A DNA stretch of 64,000 bases. Source: Lelliottia sp. JS-SCA-14. GTDB taxonomy: Bacteria; Pseudomonadota; Gammaproteobacteria; Enterobacterales; Enterobacteriaceae. The number at the start of each line of letters is the position of its first letter. Within the stretch, counting starts at the first letter, position 1. The stretch is taken from NCBI RefSeq assembly GCF_035593345.1, contig NZ_CP141606.1, forward strand, positions 3,162,001 to 3,226,000. The letters run 5' to 3'. The translations under genes and the position numbers were made by a program. This document shows, piece after piece, positions 48,393 to 58,818 of the stretch. Under the pieces are notes generated by a model. It saw nothing but the letters and a program-made list of their open reading frames with translations, did no database searches and was not told the DNA's origin.

Positions 48393-49913
48393 TTAAAGGT
48401 GCAAAGACGCAAGACGGAGAATTTCGTTTTGCGTTGTCGTTTTGGTGTCAACAATTCCGGCAACGAGACCATTGCTCATGACCAGAATACGATCTGTGAT
48501 CCCTAACAATTCCGGCATTTCGGAAGAAATAATAATGATCCCTTTATTCTTTTTAGCCAGTTCAGCAATCAGCTGATAGATTTCAAATTTTGCACCTACG
48601 TCGATACCGCGCGTCGGTTCATCAAGCATTAAAATTTCTGGTTGGGTTAATAACCAGCGACCAATAATAACCTTCTGCTGGTTACCGCCGGAAAGTGAAC
48701 CGATTTGTGTCTGATGTCCTGGCGTTTTTACACGCATGGAGTCGATAACCCACTGGGTATCGCTTTTCATGCGGGAGGTATCCAGCAGACCCATCTTATT
48801 TTTGTAATTACGAATGTTGGAGATTAACGAGTTAAAGTTAATATCCAGATAAGCATAAATCCCCGTTGAGCGACGCTCTTCTGTCACCAGGGCAAAACCG
48901 TGGTTAATCGCTTCGTTGGCGTTATGGTTATTAATGCGTTTACCGTGCAGCGTAATAGTGCCGTCCGATTTTTCGCGGATACCAAATAAGGTTTCCACGA
49001 TATCGGTACGTTTCGCCCCGACCAGACCGGCGATGCCCAAAATTTCGCCCTTGTGCAGGTCGAAGGAGACATCACGAATGGAAGGCTGGCGCAGAGACGT
49101 CAGATTACGCACTTCGAGGATCACTTCACCCGGCTTGTTCTCTTTGTCCGGGAAGCGCTGGTTCAGGGAGCGACCAACCATCATGGCGATGATCTTGTCC
49201 ATATCCAGCCCTTCGAGCGGTTGAGTGGTGATCCACTGACCGTCACGCAGGATGGTGATCTCATCGCACAGCTGGAAGATCTCTTCCATTTTATGCGAGA
49301 TATAGACAATGCCACAGCCACGCTCTTTCAGCTTACGGATAATAGTGAAAAGGTGATTCACCTCTTTTTCCGTCAGTGATGACGTCGGCTCATCCATAAT
49401 CACGATTTTCGCGTTATAAGAGAAGGCCTTGGCAATTTCAATCATCTGCATTTGTGAAACGGATAAAGTGCCTACGCGTGCGCGCGGGTCAATATCAATA
49501 TCCAGTTCATCAAAAATCGCTTTGGTATCACGATACATTTTGTCCTGATCGACAAATACGCCTTTGGTCGGATAACGACCCAGCCACATATTGTCCATAA
49601 CAGAACGCTGAAGCACCAGGTTTAATTCCTGGTGTACCATCGAAATCCCATTCTCCAGTGCTTCTTTGGCGGAATGGAAGTCGATCTCTTTCCCCTGAAA
49701 AAGAATGCTACCAGAATCTTTTTGGTAGATCCCAAAAAGGCATTTTAATAATGTCGATTTACCCGCACCGTTCTCCCCCATCAACGCATGAATAGAGTGA
49801 GGACGCACTTTTAAATTAACATTATCGAGAGCCTTAACGCCGGGGAAGGACTTGTTAATACTGCTCATTTCTAACAAGAATTCGCCTGACGACTGAGTAT
49901 TTGTGCTGACCAT
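48393..49913 (-). CDS. mglA: galactose/methyl-galactoside ABC transporter ATPase MglA
   Basis: 506 residues from [21 protein letters not shown]; an upstream ATG would add eight residues and is not used in E. coli. Two fused ABC domains: the first with Walker [10 protein letters not shown], the second beginning about residue 265 with a degenerate Walker A (GLVGAKRTD) but an intact signature LSGGNQQK and Walker [15 protein letters not shown]. Energises MglBC uptake. Confidence 0.97.
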   Translation of the reverse strand: MVSTNTQSSGEFLLEMSSINKSFPGVKALDNVNLKVRPHSIHALMGENGAGKSTLLKCLFGIYQKDSGSILFQGKEIDFHSAKEALENGISMVHQELNLVLQRSVMDNMWLGRYPTKGVFVDQDKMYRDTKAIFDELDIDIDPRARVGTLSVSQMQMIEIAKAFSYNAKIVIMDEPTSSLTEKEVNHLFTIIRKLKERGCGIVYISHKMEEIFQLCDEITILRDGQWITTQPLEGLDMDKIIAMMVGRSLNQRFPDKENKPGEVILEVRNLTSLRQPSIRDVSFDLHKGEILGIAGLVGAKRTDIVETLFGIREKSDGTITLHGKRINNHNANEAINHGFALVTEERRSTGIYAYLDINFNSLISNIRNYKNKMGLLDTSRMKSDTQWVIDSMRVKTPGHQTQIGSLSGGNQQKVIIGRWLLTQPEILMLDEPTRGIDVGAKFEIYQLIAELAKKNKGIIIISSEMPELLGITDRILVMSNGLVAGIVDTKTTTQNEILRLASLHL

Positions 49914-49991
49914 AATTATACCTTGACGGCCTCGCATATCGCGTTATAAAAGGGCGCAACGAATTGCGCCCTGTGAGAACAGGCAATAAAC

Positions 49992-50990
49992 TTATTTACC
50001 GATAAACTCAGCCAGGTTTGACTGGTCTACGCCCACGTAAGGTACGCGAACAATTTTGTTCTCGATTTTCCAGGTAGTGCCATCAGCCGCACCTTTGCCG
50101 TCGGCCAGGTTTTTCGCCAGATCGAAGGTGGCTTTCGCCTGGTTGTTGGCATCGTTCAGCACGGTACCGGCCATTGCGCCAGATTTCACCAGGGCCAGCG
50201 CTTCTGGCAGTGCATCCACGCCGAAGACCGGAATAGAAGATTTGTTGTGTGCTTTCAGCGCTTCAACCGCACCCATTGCCATCGCATCGTTGTTGGCAAT
50301 AACCACTTCGATTTTGTTAGCGTTCGGGCCAGACAGCCACGCGTCCATCTTATCTTTTGCCTGAGCGGTATCCCACATTGCGGTGTCTAACGCCAGCTGC
50401 TGAGTTTTCAGACCTTTGTCGTTCAGCTCTTTGATAACGTAGGTAGTACGTGCTTCAGCATCCGGATGGCCCGGCTCGCCTTTCAGCAGCACGAACTGAA
50501 TTTGACCGTCTTTGTTCAGGTCCCAGTTCGGGTTCGCTGCCCAGTGTTTCGCGATCAGATCGCCCTGAATAATACCGGACTCTTTAGAGTCAGTACCGAC
50601 GTAGAAGGCTTTGTCATAGCTGTCCAACGCTTTGCGGGAAGGCTCTTTGTTGAAGAAGACGATTGGCACATTCTGGCCGCGCGCTTTCTCAATCACGGTA
50701 CCTGCTGCCGCTGGGTCAACCAGGTTGATAGCCAGGGCTTTCACGCCTTTCGCCAGCAGAACGTCGATCTGGTCGTTCTGTTTTGACTGGTCGTTCTGGG
50801 AGTCATTCATCAGCAGCTGAACGTCTGGCGCTGCTTTAGCATCTTTCTCGATCGCTTTACGCACAACAGACATAAAGTTGTCGTCGTATTTATAGATTGT
50901 CACACCAATACGGGTATCCGCAGCGTGCGCAGCCGCACCAAAAAGCATGCTTGCCATAACAGCAGACAGAGTCAACACCTTCTTATTCAT
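49992..50990 (-). CDS. mglB: periplasmic galactose-binding protein MglB
   Basis: 332 residues with a signal peptide (about 1-23, cleavage after AHA). Type I periplasmic binding fold with the calcium-binding loop DLNKDGQIQ. Binds galactose, glucose and methyl-galactosides, delivers to MglAC and also serves the Trg chemoreceptor. First gene of the mglBAC operon; CRP and GalS-type operators lie upstream. Confidence 0.97.
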   Translation of the reverse strand: MNKKVLTLSAVMASMLFGAAAHAADTRIGVTIYKYDDNFMSVVRKAIEKDAKAAPDVQLLMNDSQNDQSKQNDQIDVLLAKGVKALAINLVDPAAAGTVIEKARGQNVPIVFFNKEPSRKALDSYDKAFYVGTDSKESGIIQGDLIAKHWAANPNWDLNKDGQIQFVLLKGEPGHPDAEARTTYVIKELNDKGLKTQQLALDTAMWDTAQAKDKMDAWLSGPNANKIEVVIANNDAMAMGAVEALKAHNKSSIPVFGVDALPEALALVKSGAMAGTVLNDANNQAKATFDLAKNLADGKGAADGTTWKIENKIVRVPYVGVDQSNLAEFIGK

Positions 50991-51239
50991 GGTATCTCCG
51001 GTTTTTTTTATGCAGGGTAGTTCTTGTGAATAACGGTCGGCGGGCAGGTGTTAACAAAACGTTACTGACAGCCGAAGTTCACTTATAAAATTTCTATCTT
51101 CCGTGTTCGGTAACGCTCCAGTAATGCGTTTTATTTGTCGTTTGGGGCACTTTAGCTATAGTGAAAGTGATTAATCACCGTTACATAGCGTTTCAGCTCC
51201 TAAAACGCTGACATCATAGTCAGCGGCTTGTTAAGATAC

Positions 51240-51273
51240 TGTGAATTTACTCACAGATTGAAAACGGTTACAT
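51240..51273 (-). promoter_or_regulatory. CRP site and GalR/GalS operator of mglBAC
   Basis: TGTGAATTTACTCACA (51240-51255) matches the CRP consensus perfectly. Directly beside it TTGAAAACGGTTACAT (51258-51273) fits the GalR/GalS operator pattern. They lie about 250-280 nt upstream of mglB, between it and galS. This arrangement is known for the E. coli mgl promoter. Confidence 0.75.
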
Positions 51274-51285
51274 CGCCCGATGTAA

Positions 51286-52308
51286 TCAGTTAGTGATCGG
51301 AGCCACAATTTGCTTAACAGCCACTGAATGACGACGCACTAAAGTCGGCATGAAACAGTGTGTTGCGCTCACATCCTGCTGCCCTGCGGCCCCCTGTAAC
51401 GCCAGCTCCGTCGCCAGTCGGGCCATTGACGCAATCGGGTAACGCACGGTGGTAAGCTGCGGATCCGTGTAACGGGCTATCGGAATATCATCAAAACCAA
51501 TCAATGACAGATGCTGCGGCACCGCAATGCCGTTGTCTTTCAGCGCGGTCAGCGCCCCGGCGGCCATGCTGTCGTTGTAGGCAAAGACGGCGGTCAGCTG
51601 CAGGTTACGCCCGAGTAGCTCGACCATTGCGGCCTCCCCTCCCGGCATGTCCGGCGATCCGGTGCCAATCCAGCTGTCGGACGGCACAATCCCGGCCTCT
51701 TTCAGGGCGTTTTGCCACCCTTCCCGACGCATATCGTCATCTTCAATATGGTGACTGGAGGCGAGATAGCCGATGCGCTGATGGCCGTTATTGAGCAGCA
51801 TGCGCGTCGCCATCATCGCCCCGCTGACGTTATCCAGCGTCACGCAGCGATGGGCGTAGCCCGGCACCACGCGGTTAATCAGAACCATACCGGGGATCTG
51901 ATCCATAAACCCGGCCAGCTCTTCATCGCTGAGAGCTTTTGAGTGGACAATCAGGGCGTTACATCGCTGGCGAATCAGCACCTCAATGGCATGACGCTCT
52001 TTTTCAGCCTCGTGATAGCTGTTACCGATCAGCACATATTTGTGGTGCTGCTGGGCGACAACGTCCACGGCTTTCACCAGCGCGCCAAAGAAGGCATCCG
52101 ACACATCCATCACCACCACGCCGATGGTGTCGCTCACCTGGGTGGCGAGCGCCTGCGCATTGGCGTTGGGCCGATAGCCAAGCTGCGTCACCGCTTTCAT
52201 CACGGTTTCACGCGTTTCAGGGCTGACCAGCGCGCTGTTGTTCAGCACGCGTGAGACGGTAGCAACAGAAACACCCGCGATGCGGGCTACGTCACGAATG
52301 GTGATCAT
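51286..52308 (-). CDS. galS: LacI-family regulator GalS (mgl repressor)
   Basis: 340 residues from [25 protein letters not shown] (LacI-type helix-turn-helix, residues 1-45), then a periplasmic-binding-like sensor domain (about 60-340). The start at 52308 has AAGGATGG at ideal spacing, so the ATG 9 nt upstream inside this sequence is rejected. Represses mglBAC and its own gene; galactose is the inducer. In E. coli it ends in a few extra residues. Confidence 0.96.
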   Translation of the reverse strand: MITIRDVARIAGVSVATVSRVLNNSALVSPETRETVMKAVTQLGYRPNANAQALATQVSDTIGVVVMDVSDAFFGALVKAVDVVAQQHHKYVLIGNSYHEAEKERHAIEVLIRQRCNALIVHSKALSDEELAGFMDQIPGMVLINRVVPGYAHRCVTLDNVSGAMMATRMLLNNGHQRIGYLASSHHIEDDDMRREGWQNALKEAGIVPSDSWIGTGSPDMPGGEAAMVELLGRNLQLTAVFAYNDSMAAGALTALKDNGIAVPQHLSLIGFDDIPIARYTDPQLTTVRYPIASMARLATELALQGAAGQQDVSATHCFMPTLVRRHSVAVKQIVAPITN

Positions 52309-52417
52309 ATTCACCATCCTTAAATGGATTGCAGCAACTCACAGACACCCCCTGTGTTTAGCAAGGAGGCTATTCTGGCAGTGACGAAGAGGGGACTACG
52401 TGAAGAAGGTCACACAG

Positions 52418-52433
52418 ATGAAAACGTTTACAT
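52418..52433. promoter_or_regulatory. GalR/GalS-type operator upstream of galS
   Basis: ATGAAAACGTTTACAT fits the GalR/GalS operator palindrome (AANCGNTT core), 110 nt upstream of the galS start. TGTGA at 52450-52454 may be half of a CRP site. Consistent with autoregulation. Confidence 0.6.
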
Positions 52434-52463
52434 CCGTTTTGTTAATGATTGTGATCCAGATCG

Positions 52464-53621
52464 TTATCTGGATGTATTACTCAATGATACACCTGCAGCA
52501 CGTGCGGTTAATTGACGCCACAGCCATTCCAGCGGTCCCTGACGGAAAAAGCGCAGCCAGATGACGGAAAACACCATGTTCACTGCCCAGACCGGAATAA
52601 CAAACGCCAGCAGCTGGAGTCGGTCGAATTTCATAAACAGGCCGAACCGATAGAAAAGCGTGGTGCAGATCAGGGTTTGCAGCAGGTAATTGCTCAGCGC
52701 CATGCGCCCAACGCAGGCCACGGCAGCCACCAGCCTGAAGCGCGCGAGCTGCGGCCAGAAGCCATAAATCAGCGCTGCGTAGCCGATGGTCTGGAACGGT
52801 GCGCCCAGCTCACGCGGGGCCTGTAACAGGAACGCACACCAGCGGTAGTCCCAGTCCAGCACCCACTGCGCGACGACGGCGGGAAGATTAATGATCACCC
52901 CCACCAGCACCAGAATCACGCCCGTGCGGCGGTAATGGGCGAGACTAAACTCCCCTTTCAGCCAGCCGGTGCGCATCAGGGCCGCGCCCATCAGCATCAT
53001 TCCTGCCAGCTGCCAGCCGTACTGCGCGCCGAGCGCAATCAGGTTATCGCCGAGCATATCGGCGCGATTGCTGATGGCTTCAACGCCGCCTTTGAGCTTC
53101 CAGAACTGCTCATACTGCAGGTTCGCCGCATCCGGTATCCACGAACGGTTGGTTGCCCCGCCGGAGATCATCCCCAGCAGCACCAGCACACCGATACCAA
53201 TGAGATACAGAATGACGCCGGTGTTAAACAGGTTTTTCACGTCGTGCGCGTCGCGGATCATGCGCCAGCAAATCAGGCCGACTAATCCATAAGCCAGCAG
53301 AATATCGCCGTCCCAGAAAAAGAGACCGTGGATAAAACCGAGCAGCACCAGCAGCGTCAGGCGCGACTGGATCCAGCGCTTGCCGCGTTTGAGCAGCAGC
53401 TGTAGCCCTGCGCCGAAGAGGAGTGCAAAGAGGGTGAGGAATTTAACCTGTGCGAAAAGGTCGAGGATCGCCCAGGTCCAGGCGTCGCTGCGGGTGATCT
53501 CGCCATACCAGGCAGGATTGAGATACGCCGCCTTGGGCAGACCAAAGGCGGCGATATTCAGCAGCAGGATACCGAGAATGGCCACGCCACGTACAAAATC
53601 CAGCGTGACATTACGCTCCAT
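52464..53621 (-). CDS. yeiB: DUF418/DUF1624-type membrane protein YeiB
   Basis: 385 residues with about ten transmembrane segments. RNVTLDFVRGVAILGILLLNI near the N-terminus is typical of the HGSNAT/DUF418 superfamily of predicted acyltransferase-like membrane proteins. Function unknown. Lies 16 nt downstream of folE in the same direction, probably co-transcribed. Confidence 0.93.
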   Translation of the reverse strand: MERNVTLDFVRGVAILGILLLNIAAFGLPKAAYLNPAWYGEITRSDAWTWAILDLFAQVKFLTLFALLFGAGLQLLLKRGKRWIQSRLTLLVLLGFIHGLFFWDGDILLAYGLVGLICWRMIRDAHDVKNLFNTGVILYLIGIGVLVLLGMISGGATNRSWIPDAANLQYEQFWKLKGGVEAISNRADMLGDNLIALGAQYGWQLAGMMLMGAALMRTGWLKGEFSLAHYRRTGVILVLVGVIINLPAVVAQWVLDWDYRWCAFLLQAPRELGAPFQTIGYAALIYGFWPQLARFRLVAAVACVGRMALSNYLLQTLICTTLFYRFGLFMKFDRLQLLAFVIPVWAVNMVFSVIWLRFFRQGPLEWLWRQLTARAAGVSLSNTSR

Positions 53622-53637
53622 TTATCCTGCCCTGTGA

Positions 53638-54306
53638 TTAGTTGTGGTGACGCACGGCGCGCAGAAACTCCTGGCGAGTGTTCTGGCTGGACTTGAACAG
53701 TCCACCCAGCGAGGTGGTGGTGGTCGCGCTGGTCGCATCGCGAACGCCACGCGCTTTCACGCAATAATGGACGGCATCAATAGATACAGCCACATTGTTG
53801 GTGCCCAGCAGCGTTTGCAGCGCCGTCAGGATCTGCTGGGTCAGACGTTCCTGCACCTGCGGACGCTGGGCGAAGAACTGCACGATGCGGTTGATCTTCG
53901 ACAGACCAATCACCGTATCTTTCGGGATATAGGCCACGGTGGCTTTCCCGTCGATGGTCACGAAGTGGTGTTCGCAGGTGCTGGTCAGGGTGATATCGCG
54001 CACGGTCACCATTTCATCCACCTTCATCTTGTTTTCGATGACGGTGATTTTTGGGAAGTTGGCGTAATCCAGGCCGGAGAAAATCTCATCGACATACATT
54101 TTTGCAATGCGATTCGGCGTTTCCATCAGGCTGTCATCGCTCAGATCGAGATTCAGCAACTGCATGATCTCGGTCATGTGCCCGGAAATAAGACGTTTGC
54201 GTGTTTCTTTGTCCAGTTCATTAACGGGCGGGCGCAGCGGGGTTTCGAGACCACGCGCAACCAGCGCTTCGTGAACGAGAGCGGCTTCTTTACTGAGTGA
54301 TGGCAT
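53638..54306 (-). CDS. folE: GTP cyclohydrolase I
   Basis: 222 residues, same length as E. coli FolE. Zinc-site residues in STCEHHFV (Cys, His) and YCVKARG (Cys), and active-site [20 protein letters not shown]. It makes 7,8-dihydroneopterin triphosphate from GTP, the first step in folate synthesis. Upstream is an inverted repeat described separately. yeiB follows. Confidence 0.97.
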   Translation of the reverse strand: MPSLSKEAALVHEALVARGLETPLRPPVNELDKETRKRLISGHMTEIMQLLNLDLSDDSLMETPNRIAKMYVDEIFSGLDYANFPKITVIENKMKVDEMVTVRDITLTSTCEHHFVTIDGKATVAYIPKDTVIGLSKINRIVQFFAQRPQVQERLTQQILTALQTLLGTNNVAVSIDAVHYCVKARGVRDATSATTTTSLGGLFKSSQNTRQEFLRAVRHHN

Positions 54307-54367
54307 TATTTTTCTCCTGCAGGTGTGGCTGCCTTTTGCCCTCTTTGAAGCAAAAGTGTGCGCTCAT

Positions 54368-54387
54368 TGTGCGTGAGGTGACGCACA
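54368..54387. promoter_or_regulatory. inverted repeat upstream of folE
   Basis: TGTGCGT (54368-54374), 6 nt, ACGCACA (54381-54387): a perfect 7-bp arm palindrome about 60-80 nt upstream of the folE start, in the gap to the MFS gene. Size and symmetry fit a dimeric regulator's operator; none is assigned. Confidence 0.4.
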
Positions 54388-54410
54388 TAATCCAGTATTC
54401 ACGGCGATAA

Positions 54411-55559
54411 TTATTGCAATTGTTGCAGCCTTTCGGCCTGACGATCCCAGACCAGCCACCCGCCGACGAACAGCGCCACGCCCGCCAGGCCCAGCGCCGG
54501 TTCAAGCTGATGGGTCAGCCACGTCGATAACGCTGACGTCACCGGACCCACTAATTGGCCCAGCGCATACCCGGTGGTCAGTAATCCGGCCATGTAGCGC
54601 GTGTGATTCGGCGCCAGTTCACGCCCGCACAGCAGCGACAGCTGAACGGCGCACAGGAACCCGCCGCCGACCAGCAGCGCGCCGGTCACCAGGCCACCGA
54701 TTCCCGGCATCAGCCAGGCGGCAAACACACCCAGCCCCTGCAACCACAGGACCATCGACAGGCGACGGTTCGAGGTCGAGACGTGACGCAATGCGATACT
54801 CAGCGCAATCCCGGCGACGGACGCCGCACCAAACACCGGCCAGACAAACTGCGCAAACAGGCTGCCGGGAAAGCGTACCGCGGCCATTTGCGATAAAAAG
54901 GTCGCCGGCAAAATGTAGCCAAAACCGGCGAGGCTGTAGCTCCAGACCAGACGACGTAGATCGGTGGTCAGCACCAGCGGCTCCGGCGCGGTCCCGGGGC
55001 GATGCAACTGCCCGCCGCGCGGGAGATAGCGCGCCACCAGCACAATCAAAATCAACGCCAGCACGCCGTAAATCTGCCACGCCGCACCGGCGGAGAGCGA
55101 GCGCGCCTGAATATAGACCGCCAGCAGGCCGCTTAAGGCAATCCCCGCCCCCGGCCCGGCGAACACCGCGGCGCTCAGCCCCGGCTTACCGAAATGAGCC
55201 AGACGTTCGTTGGTCCACGCCGCGATCAGCACCATCGACCAGCCGCTCATGCAGCCAATGACGAAGCGGATCAGGCCGTGAACAACGGCGTTATCCGCGA
55301 CAGCTGACAGCAGCGTCAGCGCCACCCCGCCGAAAATCCCGAGGTACAAACGCCCTTCAACAAACCGGTGCGCGCGCATGGCATCCCACGCGCCGACTAA
55401 ATAGCCCAGATAGTTCATGGCGGCCACCAGTCCGGCGCTGGTCAGCGTCAGTTGCCCGGCCGCAATCATCAGCGGAACCTGAGGGGTAAAAGCAAAGCGC
55501 CCTATCCCCATCGCCACCACTAAAACCACAAATCCGCTGAGCGCGATACGCAGCGCCAT
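54411..55559 (-). CDS. YbfB/YjiJ-family MFS transporter
   Basis: 382 residues, 12 transmembrane segments. The N-terminus VVAMGIGRFAFTPQVPLMI and MNYLGYLVGAWDA are characteristic of the YbfB/YjiJ family of major facilitator proteins. Substrate unknown. It lies between folE and fghA, where E. coli K-12 has no gene; divergent from fghA with a 137-nt shared promoter region. Confidence 0.85.
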   Translation of the reverse strand: MALRIALSGFVVLVVAMGIGRFAFTPQVPLMIAAGQLTLTSAGLVAAMNYLGYLVGAWDAMRAHRFVEGRLYLGIFGGVALTLLSAVADNAVVHGLIRFVIGCMSGWSMVLIAAWTNERLAHFGKPGLSAAVFAGPGAGIALSGLLAVYIQARSLSAGAAWQIYGVLALILIVLVARYLPRGGQLHRPGTAPEPLVLTTDLRRLVWSYSLAGFGYILPATFLSQMAAVRFPGSLFAQFVWPVFGAASVAGIALSIALRHVSTSNRRLSMVLWLQGLGVFAAWLMPGIGGLVTGALLVGGGFLCAVQLSLLCGRELAPNHTRYMAGLLTTGYALGQLVGPVTSALSTWLTHQLEPALGLAGVALFVGGWLVWDRQAERLQQLQ

Positions 55560-55696
55560 GATCGCCCCGATTGTTAAAATTTAGTTAATTCATGATGCAA
55601 CATCTCGACTTAATGCGGAAGTGAAAGTTGCTCACAGGTGAATGAATAATCTGTATTATGGATTGAGTGAATATCAATACTTATCAGGAGCCTTGC

Positions 55697-56536
55697 ATGG
55701 AACTGCTCGAAGAGCACCGTTGTTTTGAAGGTCGGCAGCAGCGCTGGCGCCACGACTCCAACACTCTGAACTGCACTATGACCTTCAGCATTTTTCTGCC
55801 GCCGACGGCAGATAACGTTAAACCGCCGGTGCTGTACTGGCTTTCCGGCCTGACCTGCAACGACGAAAACTTCACCACCAAAGCGGGCGCACAGCGCGTT
55901 GCCGCTGAGTTAGGCATTGCGCTGGTGATGCCTGACACCAGCCCGCGCGGCGATGATGTCGCGGACGATGCCGGATACGATCTCGGTAAAGGTGCGGGTT
56001 TCTACCTGAATGCCACCCAGGAGCCATGGGCCAGCCACTACCGGATGTACGATTATATCCGCGAAGAACTGCCCACTCTTATCAAAGCGCAGTTTGCCGT
56101 GAGCGATCGCGCGGCGATCAGCGGACACTCCATGGGCGGCCACGGGGCGTTGATTCTGGCGCTGAAAAATCCTGGGACGTTCACCAGCGTCTCCGCGTTT
56201 GCGCCTATCGTAAACCCGACGCAGGTGCCGTGGGGGCAGAAAGCGTTTTCGAACTATCTGGGCAACGATGAATCCACCTGGCAGGAGTGGGACAGCTGTG
56301 CGCTGATGCAGGCCAGCCAGTCGCAAGACGCCATCCCGACCCTAATCGATCAGGGTGATGCGGATCAGTTCCTGGCGAATCAGCTGCAGCCCGCCGTACT
56401 GGCGGAAGTGGCGCGGCTAAAAAGCTGGCCGCTGACCCTGCGCATTCAGGAAGGTCATGACCACAGTTACTATTTCATTGCGTCCTGGATAGAGGACCAT
56501 CTCCGCTTCCACGCGGAGCATTTGTTCGCTAAATGA
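55697..56536 (+). CDS. fghA: S-formylglutathione hydrolase
   Basis: 279 residues from the ATG preceded by CAGGAG; this is the YeiG start in E. coli. Esterase D family alpha/beta hydrolase with the nucleophile elbow [10 protein letters not shown], catalytic Asp in [10 protein letters not shown], and His in EGHDHSYYF. Hydrolyses S-formylglutathione to formate and glutathione in formaldehyde detoxification. Also called yeiG. Confidence 0.95.
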   Translation: MELLEEHRCFEGRQQRWRHDSNTLNCTMTFSIFLPPTADNVKPPVLYWLSGLTCNDENFTTKAGAQRVAAELGIALVMPDTSPRGDDVADDAGYDLGKGAGFYLNATQEPWASHYRMYDYIREELPTLIKAQFAVSDRAAISGHSMGGHGALILALKNPGTFTSVSAFAPIVNPTQVPWGQKAFSNYLGNDESTWQEWDSCALMQASQSQDAIPTLIDQGDADQFLANQLQPAVLAEVARLKSWPLTLRIQEGHDHSYYFIASWIEDHLRFHAEHLFAK

Positions 56537-56540
56537 AACA

Positions 56541-56558
56541 GGAGGGCGAAAGCCCTCC
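56541..56558 (+). terminator. terminator-like hairpin after fghA
   Basis: GGAGGGC / GCCCTCC, a 7-bp stem with a GAAA tetraloop, 4 nt after the stop and followed by ATCTTTAC. Confidence 0.55.
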
Positions 56559-56620
56559 ATCTTTACATCTCTTTATCCCACTGAAATTTCGGCACTTTAC
56601 CCTTCAAGACCATAAACACA

Positions 56621-56640
56621 AATGAGTTCAATTATCATTT
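56621..56640 (+). promoter_or_regulatory. possible Fur box upstream of the TonB receptor
   Basis: On the minus strand AATGATAATTGAACTCATT shares the AATGATAAT core with the Fur consensus GATAATGATAATCATTATC. About 130 nt upstream of the preferred receptor start. Iron regulation would be expected for such a receptor. Confidence 0.4.
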
Positions 56641-56772
56641 GTGTTTACAAATAAACATTCTTTTGTACAATTCCTCACTCTTCTCCATCACAAAGAGTTC
56701 TTAAAAGACAAATACATACAGTTCTCAGGGTTATCCCGATGGAGTTTTATTCATTTTAAACGGAATGTACAA

Positions 56773-58758
56773 ATGACAATACCCCGCCTTAAGGTTCTTG
56801 CTGTCGCAGTTTGCGCAGCGACCTTACCACAGCTCGTTCACGCCGCCGATCAAGATACCGTTGTCGTCACCGCCACGGGTTTTGAGCAGAAAATTCAGAA
56901 CGCACCGGCCTCGATCTCTGTCATTTCTAAACAGCAGATCGAAGATAAGGCCTATCGCGATGTTACCGATGCACTGAAAGATGTCCCGGGCGTTGTCGTG
57001 ACCGGCGGTGGCAGCAGCAGCGATATCAGTATTCGCGGAATGTCCTCTCAGTACACGCTTTTCCTGGTCAACGGCAAGCGCATCAGCACCCGCAGCACCC
57101 GTCCAAACAGCGATAACGCAGGGATCGAACAGGGCTGGCTGCCGCCGCTCGAATCCATTGAGCGAATCGAAGTCATCCGTGGGCCGATGTCCTCGCTGTA
57201 TGGCTCAGACGCTATGGGCGGCGTTATCAACGTCATCACCAAGAAAGTCTCGAACACCAAGGGCTGGACGGGCTCCCTGCACGGTGATGCCACTTTCCAG
57301 GAAAACAATGACTCCGGCGATCTGTTCCAGACTAACGCCTACGCGTCTGGTCCGCTGATCGACGGATTACTCGGTGCAAAAGTCACAGGGCTTCTCTCCC
57401 GCCGCGCCGAAGATAAAATCGAGAACGGTTTCAACGAGCAGAAAATGCGCAACGGCGGCGTAACCCTCAACTTCACGCCAGACGAGAAAAACGATTTCGA
57501 TCTCGACTATGCGCGTGAACTTCAGGACCGAAACAGTACGCCGGGGATGTCTAAAGCTACCGAGACCTGCCGCGGAAATACCTGTACGCCGAATACCAAA
57601 AGCGAAACGCGCTACGAGCACACCACCTACTCGTTAACGCACAGCGGTTATTACGACAGTTTCAACTCCACCAGCTACATCCAGCAGGAAGAGACCAATA
57701 ACCCCGATCGTGAAATGCGCTCTTACAACACGACCTTTAACAACCAGAATCAGGTCTTCCTGGGCGACCATACCCTGACGCTGGGCGGTCAGTATCACTA
57801 TGAAAAATTGCGTGACAACGGTAACCAGCTGGAAGCGGCAGATGGCCTGAGTAAACTGACGCGCTGGAACTGGGCGCTGTTTGCGGAAGACGAGTGGTCC
57901 ATGACCGAGAGCTTTACGCTCACCGGCGGCCTGCGTATGGATAAAGACCAGAACTACGGGACTAACTGGACACCGCGCGGCTACGGTGTGTGGCATCTTG
58001 CCGAGCAGTGGACCCTGAAAGGTGGCGTGTCTGCCGGTTATCGTGCGCCGGATCTGCGTCAGTCTTCCGCCAACTGGGGCCAGGTCACCGGGGGCGGACG
58101 CCTCGATGGCATCATCGTCGGCAACCCGGACCTGAAACCTGAGAAGAGCCTGAGCGAAGAGATCGGCCTGCTGTGGGACAACAACGACAATCTCAACGCC
58201 GGTGTGACCCTCTTCAATACCGATTTTAAAGACAAAATCACCGAAGTTCGTCGCTGTAACAGCAGCTCCGATCCTGCCTGCACCATTGGCGACCATAGCT
58301 ACGATTTCGTCAGCGATCGCGTCAACGTCGATAAAGCGAACATGCGCGGTGTGGAATCGACCTTCGGCTGGGAAATCACGAAGGACGTGAACTGGACCGC
58401 CAACTACACCTATACCGAATCTGAGCAGAAGAGCGGTCAGTTCTCCGGTAAGCCACTGAACAAAATGCCTAAGCATATGTTCAATACCACCCTGGACTGG
58501 CAGGCCACTCAAGATGTTGGCTTCTGGAGCCGTCTGAATCTTCGCGGCAAAACCTCTGAGTATCTGAGCCGTACCTCCATGTCTCAGGGTACGCCATCTT
58601 ATACTCAGGTCGATGTTGGTCTGCGCTATAACGCAAACAAAAACCTGCTGGTTTCCGCCGGGGTGTATAACGTTCTCGATAAGCAGATTGATTACGATAC
58701 CTACGACACGGTACTCGATGGACGTCGCTACACTGTGGGCATGACTTACAGTTTCTAA
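56773..58758 (+). CDS. TonB-dependent outer-membrane receptor (catecholate/colicin-receptor type), in the cirA position
   Basis: 661 residues from the ATG at MTIPRLKVLAVAVCAATLPQ (signal peptide, cleavage after VHA). Then a TonB box (DTVVVTATG), a plug domain (about 40-160; APASISVISKQQIEDKAYRDV, IRGMSSQYTLFLVNGKRIS, EVIRGPMSSLYGSDAMGGVINVITKK) and a 22-strand beta-barrel ending in YTVGMTYSF. Upstream in-frame ATG at 56641 is rejected because it precedes the signal. The plug is CirA-like, but the barrel differs from E. coli CirA, so I do not call it an orthologue. It probably imports ferric catecholates. Confidence 0.85.
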   Translation: MTIPRLKVLAVAVCAATLPQLVHAADQDTVVVTATGFEQKIQNAPASISVISKQQIEDKAYRDVTDALKDVPGVVVTGGGSSSDISIRGMSSQYTLFLVNGKRISTRSTRPNSDNAGIEQGWLPPLESIERIEVIRGPMSSLYGSDAMGGVINVITKKVSNTKGWTGSLHGDATFQENNDSGDLFQTNAYASGPLIDGLLGAKVTGLLSRRAEDKIENGFNEQKMRNGGVTLNFTPDEKNDFDLDYARELQDRNSTPGMSKATETCRGNTCTPNTKSETRYEHTTYSLTHSGYYDSFNSTSYIQQEETNNPDREMRSYNTTFNNQNQVFLGDHTLTLGGQYHYEKLRDNGNQLEAADGLSKLTRWNWALFAEDEWSMTESFTLTGGLRMDKDQNYGTNWTPRGYGVWHLAEQWTLKGGVSAGYRAPDLRQSSANWGQVTGGGRLDGIIVGNPDLKPEKSLSEEIGLLWDNNDNLNAGVTLFNTDFKDKITEVRRCNSSSDPACTIGDHSYDFVSDRVNVDKANMRGVESTFGWEITKDVNWTANYTYTESEQKSGQFSGKPLNKMPKHMFNTTLDWQATQDVGFWSRLNLRGKTSEYLSRTSMSQGTPSYTQVDVGLRYNANKNLLVSAGVYNVLDKQIDYDTYDTVLDGRRYTVGMTYSF

Positions 58759-58768
58759 GCGCCCAATA

Positions 58769-58803
58769 AAAAGCCCCCGGCAGCGATGCCGGGGGCTTTT
58801 TTG
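58769..58803. terminator. bidirectional terminator between receptor gene and lysP
   Basis: AAAAGCCCCCGGC / GCCGGGGGCTTTT forms a long stem with T-runs on both strands, between two convergent genes. Confidence 0.92.
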
Positions 58804-58818
58804 TATCTTTCAAGAAAC

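Noticed and set aside
52324..52515. 63-codon frame between galS and yeiB
   Set aside because: It has no ribosome-binding site, covers the galS operator region and overlaps the yeiB 3' end; its translation resembles no family.
55642..55690. ATTGA-N7-TCAAT upstream of fghA considered as an FNR site
   Set aside because: Spacing between half-sites does not fit the FNR consensus.
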